Positions 1-5,237 of a DNA stretch of 5,401 nt are shown here, piece by piece. The stretch comes from Pseudomonadota bacterium (GTDB lineage: Bacteria > Bdellovibrionota > UBA1018 > CAIMNF01). The position numbers and the translations under genes were made by a program. The notes under the pieces are model-generated. The model ran no database searches. It was given only the letters and a program-made list of their open reading frames with translations, and was not told where the DNA came from. Each line of letters opens with the position of its first letter. Positions within the stretch are counted from its first letter, which is position 1. The DNA is taken from assembly GCA_027482725.1 (NCBI GenBank), contig JAIXVT010000141.1:1-5401 (forward strand), given 5' to 3'.

Positions 1-248
1 AAAAGCACGGGCTCATTTTGAGCCTCATCAATTGCAAAAGGTAGCTGTCTATTGATCAGGTAATTTTCCGGATTAGATCTGATTAGCGCCGATTCGGTCG
101 AAACATCGAGAGTTCGATATTCTTTAGCAAAACTACTAACAAGGGTGGTTTTTCCAACTTGACGATGTCCAAATAAACCAACGATAGGAGAAAATTTTAA
201 AGTCTCAGAAAAAATTGTCTCAATATGTCTTTTTCTAGGGTGAGGCAT
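1..248 (-). CDS. AAA_14/DUF4143-type P-loop ATPase, N-terminal fragment (runs off the left edge)
   Basis: Reading the minus strand from ATG at 248-246 gives 82 complete codons with no stop up to the window edge. A Walker A P-loop lies at residues 27-34 (GHRQVGKT, then T-L-V). A Walker B strand at residues 71-77 reads FAIDEAQ, with the acidic pair D74-E75. A short N-terminus, 'V-G-L-F-G-x-R-Q-V-G-K-T-T-L' and 'xxxDEAQ' about 40 residues later are typical of the AAA_14 ATPases that usually carry a C-terminal DUF4143 domain. Those proteins are commonly around 400 residues, so most of this one lies outside the window. Their cellular role is poorly defined. The DNA is AT-rich (about 38% G+C by hand count) compared with the neighbouring reductase, which fits an accessory gene. 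No Shine-Dalgarno sequence precedes the ATG; the bases just upstream are one arm of the 248-291 palindrome. The family call is from memory of motifs, and DUF4143 itself is not visible. Confidence 0.85.
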   Translation of the reverse strand, partial: MPHPRKRHIETIFSETLKFSPIVGLFGHRQVGKTTLVSSFAKEYRTLDVSTESALIRSNPENYLINRQLPFAIDEAQNEPVL

Positions 249-250
249 AC

Positions 251-280
251 TATGCAAAAGTATAAAGGAGCCTTTATACT
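251..280 (+). promoter_or_regulatory. Mirror-image candidate promoter towards the alcohol dehydrogenase gene
   Basis: Because the repeat is symmetric, the same boxes occur on the plus strand: TATGCA at 251-256, an 18-bp spacer, and TATACT at 275-280. Initiation near 287 would give a leader of about 48 bases before the ATG at 336. A bound regulator could then control both genes. No better promoter was seen in 291-335, but the -35 match is poor. Confidence 0.35.
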
Positions 281-288
281 TTTGCATA
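259..288 (-). promoter_or_regulatory. Candidate promoter of the ATPase gene inside the palindrome
   Basis: On the minus strand a -10-like TATACT lies at 264-259. A weak -35-like TATGCA (3 of 6 matches to TTGACA) lies at 288-283, giving an 18-bp spacer. Transcription starting about 7 bases past the -10 would begin near 252, only a few bases before the ATG at 248. That would make the mRNA nearly leaderless and would explain the absence of a Shine-Dalgarno sequence. This is a prediction from short, weak boxes. Confidence 0.4.
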
Positions 289-317
289 GTAAAAACCCGA
301 TTGTGTCAGTTTGGATA

Positions 318-334
318 ACCCTTTAGGGTAGGGG
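318..334 (+). promoter_or_regulatory. Weak ribosome binding site of the dehydrogenase gene, within a small hairpin
   Basis: The only purine-rich matches before the ATG at 336 are AGGG at 325-328 (7-base spacing) and AGGGG at 330-334 (too close, 1 base). The first lies in a small inverted repeat, ACCCT-TT-AGGGT (318-329), that could partly hide it. The two-base loop means at most a short, weak hairpin. Any effect on translation is speculative. Confidence 0.3.
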
Positions 335-335
335 C

Positions 336-1391
336 ATGGAACCTTCCTTTATTCCCGCAAAAGGCTATGCCGCATTTTCTGCATCAACTCCCCTAGCTCC
401 GTATGCGTTTCAGCGCCGTGTCCCGCGCGATCACGATGTGGTGATTCAGATTAAATTTTCCGGGATTTGCCATTCGGATATTCACACAGTTCGCAGCGAA
501 TGGGGTGAAGCAAATTACCCGGTCGTGCCAGGGCACGAAATTGCGGGCATTGTCCAAGCGGTGGGACCTAAAGTGACCCGCTATAAGGTGGGGGACACCG
601 TCGGTGTGGGTTGCTTTGTTGATTCGTGCAGGGAGTGTTCGTCTTGTAAAAGCGATTTAAATAACTACTGTTTAAATGGATTTACCGGCACGTACAACAG
701 TTTGGAGCGTGATGGCAAAACCCCAACCCAAGGCGGCTATTCGGATGTGATTGTGGTCGATCAAAATTATGTTTTGCGGATACCCCCTTCGCTTCCCTTG
801 GATAAAGCGGCACCGCTATTATGTGCGGGGATTACCCTGTATTCGCCGCTTAAGCATTGGGGCGCAGGTCCCGGTAAAACCGTGGGGATTATCGGCCTCG
901 GGGGCTTGGGCCACATGGGTGTAAAAATCGCCAAAGCCATGGGCGCGCGCGTGGTGGTGTTCAGCCATTCTGCAAAAAAACAAAAAGATGCTCTGGAAAT
1001 GGGTGCAGATCATTTTATCGACACTTCTGTAAAAGATGCTCTCGTTCCTTGGCAGGGTCAGATGGATTTAATCGTGAATACCGTTTCTGCCGAAATCAAC
1101 ATGAACGACTATTTTGAGTGCCTAAAACTTGATGCGACGTTGGTTGCCGTAGGTCTACCCGAAAAGCCCCTCACGTTTCACCCCTTCCCTTTGGTGCTGA
1201 TGCGCAGGCGTTTTGCGGGCTCGGTGATTGGGTCAATTCAAGAGACCCAAGAGATGTTGGATTTTTGCGCGGCCCACGCGATCACCCCCGAGATTGAGTT
1301 GATCGCACCTCGTGAGGTGAATGTCGCGTATGATCGGGTGCTGAAAAGCGACGTGCGTTACCGGTTTGTGATGGACATGGGGCGGTTATAA
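336..1391 (+). CDS. Zinc-dependent NADP(H) alcohol dehydrogenase / aldehyde reductase, YahK-like (CAD family)
   Basis: This is a complete 351-residue medium-chain dehydrogenase/reductase that probably reduces aldehydes to alcohols in the cytosol with NADPH. The catalytic-zinc ligands are C45, H67, E68 and C163, within GICHSDIH, PGHE and LLCAGIT. S47 and H50 fit the proton relay of cinnamyl alcohol dehydrogenases. The structural-zinc lobe is C98-x2-C101-x2-C104-x7-C112. The Rossmann loop is GLGGLGHMG at 187-195. The following strand ends in FSHSAKK (209-215), with the serine and lysine positions that bind the NADP 2'-phosphate in this family. Length and many blocks, such as GTYNS, CAGIT-YSPL-HW and ETQEMLDFCA, match my recollection of E. 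coli YahK (349 residues). The start is the first ATG before conserved sequence; the ribosome binding site is weak (AGGG at 325-328, 7 bases from ATG). All key residues are present. The physiological substrate cannot be told from the sequence. Confidence 0.96.
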   Translation: MEPSFIPAKGYAAFSASTPLAPYAFQRRVPRDHDVVIQIKFSGICHSDIHTVRSEWGEANYPVVPGHEIAGIVQAVGPKVTRYKVGDTVGVGCFVDSCRECSSCKSDLNNYCLNGFTGTYNSLERDGKTPTQGGYSDVIVVDQNYVLRIPPSLPLDKAAPLLCAGITLYSPLKHWGAGPGKTVGIIGLGGLGHMGVKIAKAMGARVVVFSHSAKKQKDALEMGADHFIDTSVKDALVPWQGQMDLIVNTVSAEINMNDYFECLKLDATLVAVGLPEKPLTFHPFPLVLMRRRFAGSVIGSIQETQEMLDFCAAHAITPEIELIAPREVNVAYDRVLKSDVRYRFVMDMGRL

Positions 1392-1416
1392 GGCGGATTT
1401 GGCGGGATTTTCCCCG

Positions 1417-1445
1417 TTGACGCATTGCAATATTGGGACTAGTTT
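1417..1445 (+). promoter_or_regulatory. Candidate sigma-70 promoter of the exported-protein gene
   Basis: TTGACG at 1417-1422 matches the -35 consensus at 5 of 6 positions. A 17-base spacer leads to TAGTTT at 1440-1445, which keeps the three best-conserved -10 positions (T1, A2, T6). The predicted start, near 1452, leaves a leader of about 15 bases carrying the ribosome binding site. The spacing is optimal but the -10 is modest. Confidence 0.5.
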
Positions 1446-1455
1446 AGGGGCAGTC

Positions 1456-1461
1456 AAGGAG
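1456..1461 (+). promoter_or_regulatory. Strong ribosome binding site (AAGGAG) fixing the start at 1467
   Basis: AAGGAG lies 5 bases before the ATG at 1467. This strong match supports that start, which also gives a well-formed signal peptide. Confidence 0.8.
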
Positions 1462-1466
1462 ACCCT

Positions 1467-1949
1467 ATGAAACTTTTTATTCTCACTTTTGTAACCCTTA
1501 TTGGACTGAATGCTTTAGCCAAAGATGAAGGTATTACCCCTGAACAAAAGCAAAAAGTTGCGGGACTTTTGAGACAGATCAGCGAACTGGACGGGGGTAT
1601 TGAGGTCACTGGGGTTACAGATGAGGCAGGGAATTCGAGCGTCACGGCCAAAGTCAGCCCAGCGCAGTGGGACTTAGGGGTTCAGTTTTACTCCGATAAT
1701 CAGGTTGATATTCTGAGTATCACAAAAACTTATCCCGTATTTAAATCTAAAGACCGCGAATCCAAAGGGAATTGCGCCAAGCAGGCCAAGAAATTTATAG
1801 ATAAGCTCTGGCCTAGCGCCAACAAAATGAAATGGAGCCCAGAAAAGCGACTCCATAACGCTACCGGTGCTGAATTCGTTGGATCGATTGAAGCTAAGTT
1901 CAGTAAAGACTGCAAACTGATCTCGCTTGTCCGTCAGGGTGTAAACTAA
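1467..1949 (+). CDS. Small secreted (periplasmic) protein of unknown function
   Basis: This is a complete 160-residue protein that I do not recognise. Residues 1-18 form a Sec signal peptide: a lysine at position 2, a hydrophobic core (LFILTFVTLIGL) and an A-L-A signal-peptidase I site, with cleavage predicted between A18 and K19. There is no lipobox cysteine, so it is probably soluble in the periplasm or outside the cell, not a lipoprotein. The mature part, about 142 residues, starts with a predicted amphipathic helix (about 24-42). A beta-like region follows (45-92), then a basic, helix-prone stretch (100-130). Exactly two cysteines, C103 and C149, could form a disulfide after export. No catalytic motif or repeat is visible. 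The gene stands alone with its own promoter and strong ribosome binding site, so its neighbours give no functional clue. The coding call is strong; the function is unknown. Confidence 0.85.
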   Translation: MKLFILTFVTLIGLNALAKDEGITPEQKQKVAGLLRQISELDGGIEVTGVTDEAGNSSVTAKVSPAQWDLGVQFYSDNQVDILSITKTYPVFKSKDRESKGNCAKQAKKFIDKLWPSANKMKWSPEKRLHNATGAEFVGSIEAKFSKDCKLISLVRQGVN

Positions 1950-2152
1950 TTCGCCGTAGTTCCCGATTGCGGATAAAGTGCCCGGCGAGGGCGGGTTATC
2001 TAGATAATGCGTCTAAGCCAGGCAGAAATTCCCCAAAAAAATGATATTAGCAGAAAGCTCTAACTACTTTGTATAGACACTATTATAGAGAACAAGGTGC
2101 TAGTGCGGGTCCAGTTGTTTTGAATGTTTTAAATTAATGGGGTGCAAATCAA
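1950..2152. other. Intergenic region of 203 bp without a recognisable gene
   Basis: The left part (1950-1995) is GC-rich with short scattered dyads such as CGCCG at 1952-1956 and CGGCG at 1983-1987. Their 26-base loop and lack of a T-run make a terminator unconvincing. TTATCTAGATAA at 1996-2007 is a perfect 12-bp palindrome. The right part, from about 2030, becomes AT-rich like the following gene. No tRNA cloverleaf or conserved small-RNA element was recognised. A possible -10 (TATTAT, 2081-2086) has no acceptable -35 partner at normal spacing, so the promoter of the 2153 gene is unresolved. Confidence 0.5.
1996..2007. repeat. 12-bp perfect palindrome TTATCTAGATAA
   Basis: The two halves TTATCT and AGATAA are exact reverse complements with no gap; pairing does not extend outward (G1995 against T2008). 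It could be a small operator half-site or chance. It lies too far upstream of the 2153 gene (about 145 bp) to assign a role. Confidence 0.5.
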
Positions 2153-2665
2153 ATGGATTCTATTGCTGATGGAGTTAAAGGTAGATTTTCTAACCCATTC
2201 TGGGGATCGTATATTTTTTCGTTCACTGCATATAATTGGGACATGGCGGTGTTCGTGTTCTCCGGAAACGAAACAGCTTCTTCCAGGATAGAAAATGTAC
2301 AGCGAGTTATAGAAATTGAAGGACTCTGCAAAATAACATTAATCCCACTGGTATTTTCTGTTTCGGTTTTATTTTTAACCCCAATTTTAATGTGGGCGGT
2401 TGATTTCTATAATAACTTAATAAATATTAAGCGCTTAAAAAGCTTGGAAAAGCAAAATCTCGATCAACTGTCCACTTGGAAGAATCGGTTTCAACTCACA
2501 AGAAGCCTGCTACAAGAGCTCGAAGATAATGCTGCTAATGCAATGCAAAATAATGCCTATAGTAAACAAAATTATGAGAAGACTTACAAGATCACAGAAA
2601 TTTTAAAACAAGATAGGAATGAGATTTTTTTAGAAAAGCTTCGAGACTATAAAGTGCAAAGATAA
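2153..2665 (+). CDS. Uncharacterised two-helix membrane protein with a long charged C-terminal helix
   Basis: This is a complete 170-residue protein with no function I can name. An N-terminal block at residues 11-29 (R-x2-NPFWGS-x4-SF-x3-NW) runs into the first hydrophobic segment, about 17-37. A polar loop follows (38-60), then a stronger transmembrane helix, about 61-84, ending in LTPILMWAVDFYNN. From about 88 to 165 the chain is hydrophilic, rich in K, E, Q and N, and helix-prone, possibly a coiled coil on the cytoplasmic side. I recall the NP-x-x-G...S...NW pattern from other uncharacterised bacterial two-helix proteins, but have no family name for it. There is no signal peptide, enzyme motif or cysteine cluster (one cysteine only, C59). 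G+C is about 35%, well below the dehydrogenase and uvrA, which suggests acquisition. The ribosome binding site is weak: GGGGTG at 2139-2144, 8 bases from ATG. The 3' end faces the uvrA 3' end across 28 bp. Confidence 0.75.
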   Translation: MDSIADGVKGRFSNPFWGSYIFSFTAYNWDMAVFVFSGNETASSRIENVQRVIEIEGLCKITLIPLVFSVSVLFLTPILMWAVDFYNNLINIKRLKSLEKQNLDQLSTWKNRFQLTRSLLQELEDNAANAMQNNAYSKQNYEKTYKITEILKQDRNEIFLEKLRDYKVQR

Positions 2666-2693
2666 AACTGTAATTGATCAAGCGTATAGATCA
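2666..2693. terminator. Possible weak bidirectional hairpin between convergent genes
   Basis: TGATC at 2675-2679 and GATCA at 2689-2693 can pair as a 5-bp stem around a 9-base loop in the 28-bp gap between two convergent genes. Neither strand has a proper T-run right after it, and the stem is AT-rich. Position favours a terminator; sequence does not, so this is a low-confidence call. Confidence 0.15.
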
Positions 2694-5237
2694 TCACAAA
2701 AACCCCGCAATCCGTGATGTCTTGTTCTTTTTAATTTCTGCGGGGGTTCCCGTGGCAACAATTTCACCACCGGCAGCGCCGCCTTCGGGGCCAAGGTCAA
2801 TAATGTAATCGCTGCCTTTGATCATGTCGGTGTTGTGTTCGATCACCACCACGCTGTTGCCCTGATCCACCAATCGGTGCAAGAGGTCCATGAGCTTACG
2901 GATGTCTTCAAAGTGCAAACCGGTAGACGGTTCGTCTAAAATATAAAGCGTTTTTCCGGTGGATCGTTTAGACAGCTCTTTAGCAAGCTTAATGCGCTGG
3001 GCCTCACCGCCAGATAACGTTGTCGCGCTTTGTCCCAAGGTTAAATACCCTAACCCCACATCGTTCAGAACTTTTAGTTTGTCGTAAATTGCCGGGATTG
3101 CGCTAAAAAATCCGGTGGCTTCTTCTACCGACAGAGCTAACACTTCGGCAATGTTTTTTCCCTTAAAATAAACTTGCAGGGTATCGGATTTGTAGCGCGT
3201 CCCCTTGCACTCTAAGCACGGCACAAAAGTATCCGGCATAAAGTTCATCGAGATTTTTTTAATTCCGTCGCCATCGCACGCATCACAGCGCCCCCCCTTG
3301 ACGTTAAAGCTAAATCGACCCGGCTTAAATGCGCGGAGCTGCGATTCGGGCAATAGCGCGAACAATGAGCGTAGCGGACCAAAAATTCCGGTATAGGTGG
3401 CGGGGTTAGACCGTGGTGTGCGCCCAATCGGGCGCTGATCAATCTGGATCACTTTGTCTAAGTGTTGTAAACCGTGCGTAATTTTTCCGGGGATTTCGCC
3501 CACATCGGATTTATAAAAATGCCGTAATAGTAGCGGATAAAGCGTATCCATGATGAGCGAACTTTTACCACTGCCGCTAATCCCGGTAAGGGTGACAAAT
3601 AGCCCAAGAGGTAAATCTAGGGTGATGTTTTTTAAGTTGTTTAAGGTTGCACCCGTTATGCGTAGCGTCTGCTTAGGATTTACTGGGCGTGGTGCGCGGC
3701 CTAAGTTGACTTGTTTTTCTTTACGCAAGTACTGCGCGGTCAGTGATGACTTTGTTGCTAATAGTGTTTTGGAATCCCCTTCAAAGACCACATTACCGCC
3801 ATGCACGCCCGCCCCCGGACCGATATCGATCACATGGTTGGCTTCGCGCATGGTTTCTTCGTCGTGTTCGACAACAATGACGGTATTTCCCCGGTCCCGT
3901 AATTTTTTTAAGCTCTCGATTAACAAATGATTATCACGCGGGTGCAATCCAATCGACGGTTCGTCCAAAACATAAGTTATGCCGACCAACTGGCTGCCGA
4001 GCTGTGAAGCAAGCCTGATCCGCTGAGACTCGCCACCGGACAAGGTGCGCAGGGTGCGATTTAAGTTCAAGTACCCAACTCCTACCTGGTTTAAAAACTG
4101 CAAGCGGTCTTGCAAATCTTTCACCAAAATCCCCACAATGGCTTTGTCGCGATCGCTTAAGTCCACTCCTTCAATAAACCTGGGGAGATCACTGATCGCA
4201 AGGTCTCCTACTTCGGCGATGCTTTTTTTGTTGATCTTGAACGCTAAACTTTCGGGGCTTAAGCGCGCCCCTTTGCAGGCTTTGCAAACCACGTCTCGTA
4301 AATAAACAGGCGGATCGTCACTGTTTTCGGCCGAATCGGTTTCAGCGTCTTCAAAAATTTCTTCATAGCCCAAGCCCTCGCAGGTTTTACATGCCCCCAA
4401 GGGCGAATTGAATGAAAAAATCCTAGGCTCCGGTTCAGGCAAAGAAACATCGCAATCGGGGCACGCAAATTTTTGAGAAATCAAAGACTCTTGGCCGTCA
4501 ACCGACAACGTGATCAAACCCTTGGACAATTGCAGTGCCGTTTGTACGGCATCTGTAACGCGCGCAAGTAAGCCCGTATCCGATGACTTGATGATCAATC
4601 GGTCCACCGAAACTTCGATGGTGTGTTTATAGGTTTTTTCTAATTTGATCGGGTCCGATAAATCTTTGATTTCCCCGTTAATGCGGACACGGGTAAATCC
4701 CCGTTGACGTAGCCCCAATAGTTCTTTCTGAAACTCCCCCTTTTTTTGCCGTGCTATTGGACTATAAAGGATGATTTTCGCACCTTGGGGTTTACCCAAA
4801 ATCTGGTCCACGATCCGCTGTAGCGATAATGATTGAATGGGCTTGGCGCAGTTGGGGCACTCCGCCTGCGATATGCGGCTGTACAGTACCCGCAGGTGAT
4901 CGTGCACTTCTGTAACCGTGCCTACGGTCGAACGAGGGTTTTGCGAAGTGGTCTTCTGTACAATCGCAATCGTGGGGGAAAGCCCTTGGAGTTCGTCCAC
5001 GTCGGGTTTTTCCACTTGATCTAAAAATTGCCGAGCATACGTAGAAAACGTTTCGATATAGCGCCGCTGGCCTTCGGCGTGAATGGTTTCAAAAGCAAGG
5101 GATGATTTTCCTGATCCCGATGGCCCGGTAATTACGGTCAATGTTTGGTGCGGAATACGCACGGTAATATTTTTCAAGTTATGGACGCGTGCGCCCCGGA
5201 CTAAGATTTCATCACCCGTTGAAGTCGAGCGGCTCAT
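2694..5237 (-). CDS. uvrA: UvrA, excinuclease ABC subunit A, with a shortened first signature domain
   Basis: UvrA is the dimeric ABC-type ATPase that finds bulky DNA damage and loads UvrB in nucleotide excision repair. This copy has 847 residues, against about 940 in E. coli. Module I has Walker A GPSGSGKSS (38-46), the UvrA block QGLSPTIAIVQK to TVGTVTEVHD (84-113), and the UvrB-binding region with an extra CPNC pair (C127, C130). It also has cysteines C259/C262, C283/C286 and C318/C321, the ABC signature LSGGESQR (399-406), Walker B YVLDEPS (422-428) and EH at 457-458. Module II has Walker A GISGSGKSS (552-560), RTPRSNPATYTG (606-617), the zinc finger C651-x2-C654-x19-C674-x2-C677, signature LSGGEAQR (741-748), Walker B YILDEPST (765-772) and EH at 800-801. 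Nearly all the missing length falls between C286 and C318. Because the UvrB-binding domain is present, this is not the UvrA2 type that lacks it. The ATG at 5237 has an AAGGAG site upstream. Confidence 0.97.
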   Translation of the reverse strand: MSRSTSTGDEILVRGARVHNLKNITVRIPHQTLTVITGPSGSGKSSLAFETIHAEGQRRYIETFSTYARQFLDQVEKPDVDELQGLSPTIAIVQKTTSQNPRSTVGTVTEVHDHLRVLYSRISQAECPNCAKPIQSLSLQRIVDQILGKPQGAKIILYSPIARQKKGEFQKELLGLRQRGFTRVRINGEIKDLSDPIKLEKTYKHTIEVSVDRLIIKSSDTGLLARVTDAVQTALQLSKGLITLSVDGQESLISQKFACPDCDVSLPEPEPRIFSFNSPLGACKTCEGLGYEEIFEDAETDSAENSDDPPVYLRDVVCKACKGARLSPESLAFKINKKSIAEVGDLAISDLPRFIEGVDLSDRDKAIVGILVKDLQDRLQFLNQVGVGYLNLNRTLRTLSGGESQRIRLASQLGSQLVGITYVLDEPSIGLHPRDNHLLIESLKKLRDRGNTVIVVEHDEETMREANHVIDIGPGAGVHGGNVVFEGDSKTLLATKSSLTAQYLRKEKQVNLGRAPRPVNPKQTLRITGATLNNLKNITLDLPLGLFVTLTGISGSGKSSLIMDTLYPLLLRHFYKSDVGEIPGKITHGLQHLDKVIQIDQRPIGRTPRSNPATYTGIFGPLRSLFALLPESQLRAFKPGRFSFNVKGGRCDACDGDGIKKISMNFMPDTFVPCLECKGTRYKSDTLQVYFKGKNIAEVLALSVEEATGFFSAIPAIYDKLKVLNDVGLGYLTLGQSATTLSGGEAQRIKLAKELSKRSTGKTLYILDEPSTGLHFEDIRKLMDLLHRLVDQGNSVVVIEHNTDMIKGSDYIIDLGPEGGAAGGEIVATGTPAEIKKNKTSRIAGFL
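4287..4367 (-). other. Acidic linker replacing about 90 residues in UvrA signature domain I
   Basis: This stretch codes for UvrA residues 291-317, between CKTCEGLG and CKACKGARL. E. coli UvrA, as I recall it, has roughly 120 residues between the corresponding cysteine pairs; here there are 31 from C286 to C318. What remains is very acidic (EEIFEDAETDSAENSDDPP) and probably disordered. The frame is open on both sides and flanking motifs are intact, so this is an in-frame loss of an insertion, not a frameshift. Confidence 0.8.

Larger units (their letters stand above)
248..291. repeat. Perfect inverted repeat, 21-bp arms with a 2-base centre, between divergent genes
   Basis: Bases 248-268 are the exact reverse complement of 271-291, and only AG at 269-270 separates them. 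Pairing stops at 247/292 (A and A). Each arm contains TATGCAAAAGTATA or its complement. The left arm overlaps the first base of the ATPase start codon. Each arm is also a small gapped dyad, TACT-N7-AGTA (248-262 on the left and its mirror on the right), so the element is nested. It lies upstream of both divergent genes and has no U-tract, so an operator or symmetric promoter is more likely than a terminator. That role is inference; the symmetry is directly visible. Confidence 0.95.
1392..1466. other. Short intergenic region with near-tandem repeat and promoter
   Basis: Directly after the dehydrogenase stop, GGCGGATTT (1392-1400) is followed by GGCGGGATTT (1401-1410), an imperfect 9/10-base tandem repeat. 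No stem-loop with a T-run is present, so no intrinsic terminator for the dehydrogenase can be named; the GGGA-TTT-TCCC dyad at 1404-1414 is only 4 bp. The rest holds the promoter and ribosome binding site of the next gene. Confidence 0.5.

Noticed and set aside
248..291. Palindrome as an intrinsic terminator
   Set aside because: It lies upstream of both divergent genes, has no T-run, has AT-rich arms, and overlaps a start codon.
819..1013. Minus-strand open frame of 64 codons inside the dehydrogenase gene
   Set aside because: It lies wholly within a strongly conserved enzyme on the other strand and has no recognisable motif.
1454..1915. Minus-strand open frames opposite the exported-protein gene
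   Set aside because: The plus-strand gene has a promoter, an AAGGAG site and a signal peptide, while the antisense frames have none of these.
1950..2040. Possible tRNA or structured RNA in the GC-rich intergenic part
   Set aside because: No acceptor-stem pairing, T-loop consensus or anticodon arm could be assembled; only short scattered dyads are present.
2675..2693. Confident rho-independent terminator between the convergent genes
   Set aside because: The stem is only 5 AT-rich bp with a 9-base loop and no proper T-run, so it is listed only as a low-confidence possibility.
3550..3930. Plus-strand open frame of 126 codons inside uvrA
   Set aside because: It is an antisense shadow of conserved UvrA motifs (Walker A of module II and the linker), and its translation has no sensible domain.
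4287..4367. Frameshift or pseudogene in uvrA explaining the short length
   Set aside because: The frame is open across the whole gene and conserved motifs continue in register on both sides, so the loss is in-frame.
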